In this document: piece after piece, positions 58,137-64,000 of the stretch
Layout of the letters: each line of letters opens with the position of its first letter
Position numbering within the stretch: the first letter of the stretch is position 1
Source of the DNA: Clostridiales bacterium
Lineage (GTDB): Bacteria; Bacillota; Clostridia; Lachnospirales; Lachnospiraceae
Assembly (NCBI GenBank): GCA_018365455.1
Contig: JAGZJZ010000011.1
Location: 62,001 to 126,000, forward strand
Length of the DNA: 64,000 nucleotides
Direction: 5' to 3'
Translations under genes and position numbers: made by a program
Notes under the pieces: model-generated
Seen by the model: the letters and a program-made list of their open reading frames with translations, nothing else
The model's database searches: none
Told to the model about the DNA's origin: nothing

Positions 58137-60032
58137 ATGACAATTAAAGAAATTGCCGCTTTAGCCGGTGTATCCATTTCCACTGTTTCAAAGATCGTTA
58201 ACAGCAAAGATGAGAATATCAATGCCGAGACCAGAAACCGTGTATTGAAAATCGTAAAAGAATATCATTATTCCCCCTATGCTTCGGCAAAAATTGCTTC
58301 CACTGCAAAAACCTTTGTCCTGGGGGTTTTGCTAAAATCTGCCTCCAAATCCCGGCTCCTGCTGGATGGTATCCTGTCCGCCTCCCGGGAAAACGGATAT
58401 CATATTCTGATCTGTGACAGTTTTAACAGCGCAGAAGAAGAGTTGAAAAATATAACTGCACTCTGCAAATACAAAGTGGATGGCGTTATCTGGGACCCGG
58501 TAAACAGCCAGAGCCTTCAACATGAGCATCATTTTGCAAAGCTGGACATTACTTTTATCATCTATGGTTTACCTCTATCTGACAGCAGCTATTGTATCGA
58601 CTTTTCCGCTCTGGGCTATAAAGCCGCCGGGATTTTAACTTCATATAAACATCGAAAAATAGCCTGTCTTCTCTCCCCGGGCTCCAGACGTTCACAGCTC
58701 ATTCTGGAGGGTTTTAAAAGGTGCCTATATGACAATCAGATACCATTTTCCAACAGCATGGTTATTTTTACTGATTCTGACAGCTGGTATTCTGATATTG
58801 CAGCCAGGAAATACACTGCTATTTTGTGTGCCGACTTCACCTCCTGCCTTGCTCTCTACGAGCAGCTTTACAATATCCATTACCGGATTCCCTATGACAT
58901 TTCTCTCATTGCTTTAAAGGATGATGTGCCGGAAGAGCTGCACTATCCCCCTATCTCGGGCATTCGGGTTCCTTACTATGAACTGGGGCGCTTTATCTGC
59001 GGGGATCTGATCGGCAGATGCGAAAAACGAAAACATTCCGCTTCGGACATATATCGGCAAATCACGGTAGACCACGCCGCCAGCCTGGATATCCCCTATA
59101 GCATACGTTCCAAAAAAATCATCGTGGTAGGCGGTATCAATATTGATATTACCTTAAATGTGGATGAACTGCCCCATTCCGGTAAAGCAGTCAGTACCAG
59201 CCGCTCCACTACTTTTCCCGGCGGCAAAGGCGTGAATCAGGCAATCGGAGCCGCACGTCTGGGACATGCGGTTTGCCTGATCGGCAAGGTTGGGAATGAC
59301 TATGATTCCGCCCTTATTTACAATGCCATGAAGGAAAATGAGGTGGATATACAGGGTATCGGTAGAGATCTCTGTGCCAGTACGGGGAAAGCTTATATTC
59401 ACGTTCAAAATGACGGTGAGAGTACGATATCCATACTGACCGGAGCAAATCAGCATTTAGGACCACAGGACATCATTGATAATGAACGCCTGTTTGAAAA
59501 TGCAGGTTATTGCCTGCTTCCCACTGAAATACCGGATACAGCCATTGAAACAGCAGCAAAAACTGCTAAAAAATACGGTGCCGGGACAATCCTGAAGCCC
59601 ACTCTGCTGGAACAGATTCCGGATTCCATTCTTAACAATATCGACATCTTTATCCCCAACCGGCTGGAAATGGCGGCCTTGTGTCCGGGCATCAGCACCC
59701 TTTCCCAGCAGGCTGATTCTTTTATCCGCAAGGGCGTACACACTGTGATTATCACGCTGGGACACCGTGGATGCTACGTAAAGTCAGACGGCTGCGAACA
59801 TTACTATCCGGCAGTTGGTTTTGTATCCGTTGACAATACCGGCGCCGCAGATGCTTTTATAGCAGCACTTGCATCTTACCTCCTTTACGGATACCAACTG
59901 GATGAAGCAGTGCGGATTGCAGGTTACGCCGCCGGATTCTGTATTTCCAGACAGGGGGTAGTCCCCGCTTTGATTGACCGCAATTCTCTGGAAGCCTATA
60001 TAAAGAAGGCAGAGCCTGATTTGGTTCATTGA
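58137..60032 (+). CDS. LacI-family repressor fused to a PfkB/ribokinase-like domain
   Basis: A 631-residue protein. Residues 1-50 are a LacI HTH (TIKEIAALAGVSISTVSKIVN). Residues about 58-315 form a short periplasmic-binding-like sensor. From about 325 a PfkB kinase domain begins: VVGGINIDITL, then FPGGKGVNQAIGAARLG, a substrate motif, and near the end DNTGAADAF with catalytic Asp 572 but Ala 571 where G-A-G-D has Gly. Either it both senses and phosphorylates a sugar, or the kinase part is a second sensor. It is divergent from a nucleoside hydrolase and transporter operon, so ribose from nucleosides is a sensible ligand. Confidence 0.9.
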   Translation: MTIKEIAALAGVSISTVSKIVNSKDENINAETRNRVLKIVKEYHYSPYASAKIASTAKTFVLGVLLKSASKSRLLLDGILSASRENGYHILICDSFNSAEEELKNITALCKYKVDGVIWDPVNSQSLQHEHHFAKLDITFIIYGLPLSDSSYCIDFSALGYKAAGILTSYKHRKIACLLSPGSRRSQLILEGFKRCLYDNQIPFSNSMVIFTDSDSWYSDIAARKYTAILCADFTSCLALYEQLYNIHYRIPYDISLIALKDDVPEELHYPPISGIRVPYYELGRFICGDLIGRCEKRKHSASDIYRQITVDHAASLDIPYSIRSKKIIVVGGINIDITLNVDELPHSGKAVSTSRSTTFPGGKGVNQAIGAARLGHAVCLIGKVGNDYDSALIYNAMKENEVDIQGIGRDLCASTGKAYIHVQNDGESTISILTGANQHLGPQDIIDNERLFENAGYCLLPTEIPDTAIETAAKTAKKYGAGTILKPTLLEQIPDSILNNIDIFIPNRLEMAALCPGISTLSQQADSFIRKGVHTVIITLGHRGCYVKSDGCEHYYPAVGFVSVDNTGAADAFIAALASYLLYGYQLDEAVRIAGYAAGFCISRQGVVPALIDRNSLEAYIKKAEPDLVH

Positions 60033-60063
60033 GAGTATTAATTTAATTTTCTTTAAATTTTTC

Positions 60064-60115
60064 TTGACAACTATCTTTGTCATTGCTATACTGTCTTTGA
60101 CAAGGATATTTGTCA
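60064..60115 (+). promoter_or_regulatory. Promoter with two inverted-repeat operators for the Xre-DUF3169 operon
   Basis: TTGACA (60064-60069), 17 nt, TATACT (60087-60092). Two similar dyads are present: TTGACAA-6-TTGTCA at 60064-60082, overlapping the -35 box, and TTGACAA-6-TTGTCA at 60097-60115, just past the start point. TTGTCATT occurs again near 60131. The Xre protein probably represses its own operon here. Confidence 0.75.
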
Positions 60116-60178
60116 TTCTGACTTAATTTCTTGTCATTCCATGGATTATCATTACGTTAGCAGAAAGGGGATGATCAT

Positions 60179-60397
60179 ATGCCCTTATACAATCGCTTGA
60201 AAGAATACCGCGCCAGACTTGGCATTAACCAGCAGCAGCTGGGAAGCCTGGTAGGTGCATCCAGACAGACCATCAGTTTGATTGAACGGGGCGATTATTC
60301 CCCCTCAGTAACTTTAGCACTTAAAATAGCCAAAGTCTGCGGGGTCGGTGTTGAAGAAATATTTATTTATGAGGAAGGAGAAGATGATGAAGAATAA
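60179..60397 (+). CDS. Xre-family HTH regulator
   Basis: A 72-residue protein, wholly a helix-turn-helix: YNRLKEYRARLGINQQQLGSLVGASRQTISLIERGDYSPSVTLALKIAKVCGVGVEEIF. SD AAAGGGG. It overlaps the DUF3169 start by 14 bp. Such short regulators commonly lead DUF3169 plus ABC exporter operons. Confidence 0.92.
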   Translation: MPLYNRLKEYRARLGINQQQLGSLVGASRQTISLIERGDYSPSVTLALKIAKVCGVGVEEIFIYEEGEDDEE

Positions 60398-61136
60398 GAG
60401 TAAGATTGTCGCAATCCGATTTATTCTTGTCGTTTTTCTGTCAGGTGTATTCGGTGGAATTGCAGGATTTCTTTTTGCCTCCTCTGAATCCAATCTGACC
60501 ATTGTGGGAAATACGGTATCCGGCGTCTTAATCCGCTGCTCTATATATATGAGTGTTGTATTTGATGCCGCAGCCCTTTTAACCGCTTATGTATTATACC
60601 GCATTTCAAAAAAAGAATTTCGGCTATGGGACCAGGAGGATTCCGACTACATTGCAAAAACGGAGAGGAAGCTTTCCATCTCCCTGATGGCAAGTGAGAT
60701 CGGGCCTATACTGGCGATGACTGCTTTTTGTATCGGAGTTTTAGACCTTCATAAAAACGATAACTCCGCAAGAGTTATCTGCATGCTGGCTTTTATCACA
60801 TTATCCCTTTCACTGGCGTTTTTGCAGAGAAAAATTATCAGTCTGGATCAGGAAATCAATCCGGAAAAAAAGGGAGATCCTCTGGATTTCAATTTTCAGA
60901 AACAATGGCTGAAAAGCTGTGATGAACAAGAAAAGCAGGTTGCTTATAAGTCTGCATACAAAGCATTTCGTGTTTCCCAGATCTTTTATGTAGTTATTTT
61001 AATTTTATTAATCCTGGTGGGACCGTTTTTTGAAATTGGCATCAGTCCATTTTTAATTGTCGGATCAATCTGGTTATTGCAGGTTCTGGTCTATTCCATA
61101 ACCTCTTTAAAATTATCCAAACCCAAAAATCATTAG
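60384..61136 (+). CDS. DUF3169 membrane protein
   Basis: ATG 60384 (or ATG 60387), GGAAGGAG upstream, 250 residues. Six hydrophobic helices with an intervening helical part (DFNFQKQWLKSCDEQEKQVAYKSAYKAFRVSQIFYVVILI) that is typical of DUF3169. It follows an Xre regulator and precedes an ABC exporter, the usual setting. It may be an accessory of that exporter or a sensor. Confidence 0.88.
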   Translation: MMKNKSKIVAIRFILVVFLSGVFGGIAGFLFASSESNLTIVGNTVSGVLIRCSIYMSVVFDAAALLTAYVLYRISKKEFRLWDQEDSDYIAKTERKLSISLMASEIGPILAMTAFCIGVLDLHKNDNSARVICMLAFITLSLSLAFLQRKIISLDQEINPEKKGDPLDFNFQKQWLKSCDEQEKQVAYKSAYKAFRVSQIFYVVILILLILVGPFFEIGISPFLIVGSIWLLQVLVYSITSLKLSKPKNH

Positions 61137-61154
61137 CAACAGAAAGGACATATT

Positions 61155-61928
61155 ATGGTAGAAATCAAAAATCTTTCCAAAATCTATCACCTGAACAAGA
61201 AACAGCAAAAAGAACAAAAAGCAAAAAATACGAAAAAAATTGCCGTTTCCAATCTTAATCTGGAAGCACACGAAGGAGAGATCTTCGGCCTGCTGGGTAC
61301 AAACGGAGCCGGTAAAACCACTACTTTGCGTTGTATGGCGACTCTTTTGAAGCCTACCAGCGGAAGCATATCTGTCTGTGGTTACGATACCATCAAGGAT
61401 TCAGCCAAGGTTCGTGAAAACATTGGATTTTTAACAAATGAAATCAAACTGGATCCCCAGTTTTCACCAAAGTATCTCATGGGATTTTTCGGAAAACTCC
61501 ATGGCCTCTCTGAAGAAACTATCAATCAGCGTCGGGATGAGCTTTTTAAACATTTTGGAATAAAAGAATTCGAAGACAAAAAAATAGAGGAACTGTCCAC
61601 CGGTATGAAGCAGAAAGCCGCCATTGCAGTAAGCCTGATCCATGACCCGCAGGTTATTATATTTGATGAACCTACTACGGGCCTGGACATCATTACAGCA
61701 CGTGCAGTAACGGATTACCTGCAGAAACTGAAAGCTGAAGGAAAGTTAATTATCATGTCTACCCATATCATGTCAGAAGCAGAAAAGCTCTGTGACCGTA
61801 TTGCGATTATCATTGACGGGGAATTAAAAATAGAGGGTACACTGGAAGATATTTTAGACCGGACAGAATGTGATGATCTGGAGGATGCTTTCTTTAAACT
61901 TTACCAGACTTATGGAAAGGTGGTATAA
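61155..61928 (+). CDS. natA: ABC exporter ATP-binding protein (NatA-like)
   Basis: A 257-residue ATPase. Walker A is GTNGAGKTT, the signature LSTGMKQKAAIA, Walker B VIIFDEPTTGLD and the switch His is in STHIMSEAEKLCD. It has a Lys-rich insert near residues 14-30. It pairs with the next gene. NatAB in Bacillus exports sodium; the true substrate here is not shown. Confidence 0.92.
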   Translation: MVEIKNLSKIYHLNKKQQKEQKAKNTKKIAVSNLNLEAHEGEIFGLLGTNGAGKTTTLRCMATLLKPTSGSISVCGYDTIKDSAKVRENIGFLTNEIKLDPQFSPKYLMGFFGKLHGLSEETINQRRDELFKHFGIKEFEDKKIEELSTGMKQKAAIAVSLIHDPQVIIFDEPTTGLDIITARAVTDYLQKLKAEGKLIIMSTHIMSEAEKLCDRIAIIIDGELKIEGTLEDILDRTECDDLEDAFFKLYQTYGKVV

Positions 61929-61930
61929 CC

Positions 61931-63142
61931 ATGAACGGAACAAAAGCTATTTACTGTAAAGAATTAAAACGTGTATTTAAAGATTCAAAGATGATATTTT
62001 CACTATTCATCCTTCCGGTAGTTCTTATGGTTGGAATATACAGCCTGATGGGTTATCTGGGCAACAAAGAATCCCAGAACACCAAAGAACATATCCCCAT
62101 CGTTTCTGTTCAGAATGCGCCGGAAGATATGAAGGAACATATGGAGGATTTCTTTGGGAAAGCGGATGTTACCTATGTGCAGGCAGATGAGTCATTGGAC
62201 GGCGCAAAAGACGGCATTTATAACGGAAAAGTGGATCTTCTGGTTGTCTTCCCCATAGATTTCAGCCAACAGATTGCAGACTACAAAGACGGTGATCCGA
62301 TTCCGGACATCCAGACATTCTATAACCCGTCGGAAAATTACTCCCAGCATGCTCACGATGCATTTATAACATCCCTGAACGGCTATCAAAAAGCATTATT
62401 AGCTGATCGTCTGGGCAACCTGGATGTACTGACCGTATTTACCATTGACAATACGAATGAGAATCCTATTATTCAGGATGATGCGAAAGCCTCAGGCCAG
62501 TTCCTTGCCATGCTGCTGCCTTATCTGGTAACCATTCTTTTATTTGCAGGTACTATGTCTCTTGGTACGGACTCTATTACCGGAGAAAAGGAACGTGGTA
62601 CTCTGGCAAGTATGCTGGTAACGCCAATCAGCCGATTTGATATCGCTCTTGGAAAACTGCTGGCACTGATGACGCTGTCTATTATGTCTGCTTCCGTATA
62701 CATTATAGCATTAACGGTTTCACTCCCCAAGACAATGTCTTCTATGGGTGCAGAAAATATGACTGTTACCTTTACCCCAGGACAGATTATTATGATGGCT
62801 GCAATTATTATCGCTCTCGCATTTTTATATGTGGCACTGGTAGGCATTGTATCGGTATTCGCCCGTACTGTAAAAGAAGCAGCATCCTATGTAACGCCTT
62901 TATACATCATTGTTATTGTTGCAGGAATGTTCACCATGATTTCCCCTTCCTCAGGACATTCCACATACGAATACCTGATCCCTATTTATAACTGCAGCAT
63001 TGCACTTGGCGAAATCTTCACCAGAGAATTAACCGTACTTCATTTTGCCATGACCCTTGGTATAACCGTTCTGGTGGGCGGTGCCATAACTGCAATTATT
63101 GCGAAAGCATTCAGCAGTGAACGAATTATGTTTAATGCCTAA
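61931..63142 (+). CDS. natB: ABC exporter permease (NatB-like)
   Basis: A 403-residue protein with an N-terminal helix (about 20-38), a large outer domain (about 45-190) and five or six C-terminal helices. DSITGEKERGTLASMLVTPISRFDIALGKLLA is the conserved ABC-2 block. It begins 2 bp after natA, so both form one unit. Confidence 0.92.
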   Translation: MNGTKAIYCKELKRVFKDSKMIFSLFILPVVLMVGIYSLMGYLGNKESQNTKEHIPIVSVQNAPEDMKEHMEDFFGKADVTYVQADESLDGAKDGIYNGKVDLLVVFPIDFSQQIADYKDGDPIPDIQTFYNPSENYSQHAHDAFITSLNGYQKALLADRLGNLDVLTVFTIDNTNENPIIQDDAKASGQFLAMLLPYLVTILLFAGTMSLGTDSITGEKERGTLASMLVTPISRFDIALGKLLALMTLSIMSASVYIIALTVSLPKTMSSMGAENMTVTFTPGQIIMMAAIIIALAFLYVALVGIVSVFARTVKEAASYVTPLYIIVIVAGMFTMISPSSGHSTYEYLIPIYNCSIALGEIFTRELTVLHFAMTLGITVLVGGAITAIIAKAFSSERIMFNA

Positions 63143-63150
63143 ACCTAAAA

Positions 63151-63187
63151 AAAAACCAGCGCGAACGTTACGTTCGGCGCTGGTTTT
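63151..63187. terminator. Bidirectional terminator after natB
   Basis: AAAACCAGCGC-GAACG and CGTTC-GGCGCTGGTTTT form a stem of 15 or more bp with one bulge and a TTA loop, with A and T tracts on the two sides. It serves natB and the convergent sensor gene. Confidence 0.92.
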
Positions 63188-63218
63188 GCTTTATATTCCA
63201 TTTTATCAGCTAACTGCA

Positions 63219-64000
63219 TCAACTGTTTCTCTTGTATTTTGTGATATCATGGCAGCAAAGCAGGACTGCTTCTTTCCCTTTCCAGGTAATCAACGATGCA
63301 TCCGCACTGGACCAGACATTTAGAACGGGATTATAGAATTCTTTTGTACAGTTTTTTACGGTTCCACTCAGATCATTTACAGGACAGTTATCACAAGGTT
63401 TTTCCCGATTGAAGAACTTTCGGTAACAGCACATGCCTTCTTTTACATCCGGTACCAGGGATCTTGTCTTTTGATTGATATAATACATCTCATAAGTTTC
63501 TACACCGATTACATAAATCCAGGAATTTTGATTATCCAGTATATTCTGCATTCCTTCCAGAGTCTGCACCACCCTGTCCTGGGCACGTTTCTTTAAGAGA
63601 AAGGTGCTTAATATTTCACTGGTAAAGATCAATGTTGTGATCTGCTCCTGAGTCCAGAATCGATTCATCCTGCATTCGTCAAAGCCCACATACCCTTTAA
63701 ATTCTCCATTATCAGTTATTGCGCACTGGAGCATAGACTTAATTCCCTGGGGTTCCAGGATATCTTTTTGTTTCCTGGGCAATTCCAGAATATCTCTGCA
63801 GTAGAAAATTCCGTCTTCATTGAAATTCGCTACGTAGTTCCCTCCCAGATCAGCCTCATAGGATACATGCTTCAGGTTATCAATTTCTTCCTTTACACCT
63901 GCATTACACCATTCAAAAGTATTGCTGCAGTAGCGGTCATCCTCGGTATTTTCAAAGATGTATGCCCGGCTGACATTAAACTGGCGTCCTACGATCTCCA
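63219..64000 (-). CDS. Partial GAF-type sensor protein
   Basis: The frame runs off the right edge, so the N-terminus is missing. The visible 259 codons hold the end of a GAF-like domain (VSRAYIFENTEDDRYCSNTFEWCNAGV, then YVGFDECRMNRFWTQEQITTLIFTSEILSTFLLKKRAQD) followed by a PAS-like part (WIYVIGVETYEMYYINQKTRSLVPDVKEGMCCYRKF) with the Cys pair C-D-N-C-P. These fit signalling proteins of the diguanylate cyclase or phosphodiesterase type, whose output domain would follow; here the protein ends instead. The complete architecture cannot be seen. Confidence 0.8.
   Translation of the reverse strand, partial: EIVGRQFNVSRAYIFENTEDDRYCSNTFEWCNAGVKEEIDNLKHVSYEADLGGNYVANFNEDGIFYCRDILELPRKQKDILEPQGIKSMLQCAITDNGEFKGYVGFDECRMNRFWTQEQITTLIFTSEILSTFLLKKRAQDRVVQTLEGMQNILDNQNSWIYVIGVETYEMYYINQKTRSLVPDVKEGMCCYRKFFNREKPCDNCPVNDLSGTVKNCTKEFYNPVLNVWSSADASLITWKGKEAVLLCCHDITKYKRNS

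Overview
The window joins two kinds of DNA. Positions 1 to about 40,615 are the right-hand part of an integrative and conjugative element (ICE). Positions about 40,606 to 64,000 are ordinary chromosome of a spore-forming, Gram-positive, Clostridia-type bacterium, most likely Lachnospiraceae. The chromosomal evidence is the sporulation genes yabP and yabQ, a CotS-like gene, a rqcP/HU/mazG cluster, NatAB and DUF3169, and purine-rich Shine-Dalgarno (SD) sites on almost every gene. The gene set of the ICE (ArdC, MobC and a MobA/VirD2-like relaxase, VirB4, PrgI, a VirB6-like channel, a Maff2-like pilin, NlpC/P60 with a lytic domain, an LPXTG-type adhesin, ParM, DUF6017, SSB, DUF3789, DUF6906) resembles the Tn1549/CTn family, but the recombinase is a large serine recombinase. 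The left end of the element, and presumably its VirD4/TraG coupling protein, lie outside the window.

ICE layout, read in the main direction of transcription (minus strand, right to left). The control end (about 36.5-40.6 kb) has a divergent promoter pair with three similar operator-like sites between a Cro-like HTH gene and an S24 repressor gene, then an ImmA-like gene without a metal site, a likely small RNA, and the serine recombinase, whose last codons lie inside a tRNA-Met gene. The early or maintenance region (about 22-36.5 kb) is a dense run of small genes: two SSB-type proteins, a PAPS-reductase-like PP-loop protein, a PcfJ-like protein, a sigma-4-like regulator, a radical SAM protein, a lipoprotein, ParM, a DUF6017 replication protein, a ribbon-helix-helix protein and several 29-60 residue proteins. 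At 23.08 kb four AGGTAYTA-type decamers repeat every 10 bp, a possible centromere or operator. The transfer region (about 8-22 kb) has a Fic protein without the usual catalytic His, two secreted or surface proteins (one a 1,691-codon thioester/VaFE adhesin behind a possible attenuator), then the type IV secretion genes. The mobilisation region (1-8 kb) has a candidate oriT hairpin, eight copies of a 63-bp repeat, ArdC, MobC and the relaxase. MobC has no standard start codon, and the best relaxase start is also AUA.

Two genes (7,319 and 28,213) run against the operon, are AT-rich and encode related membrane proteins; they look like cargo.

Chromosome: tRNA-Met, divIC, yabQ, yabP, rqcP, hup, mazG, pgcA, a CotS-like gene, cca, uppP, a DUF2974 gene and a DUF445 gene, all on the minus strand. 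Then come a plus-strand ECF sigma factor with a membrane-anchored beta-propeller protein, and a nucleoside-use locus: nucleoside hydrolase plus sugar-type ABC transporter on the minus strand, opposed to a fused LacI-repressor/PfkB-kinase gene on the plus strand. Last are an Xre-DUF3169-NatA-NatB operon and a partial GAF-type sensor. Functions are read from recognisable motifs, not from database searches.
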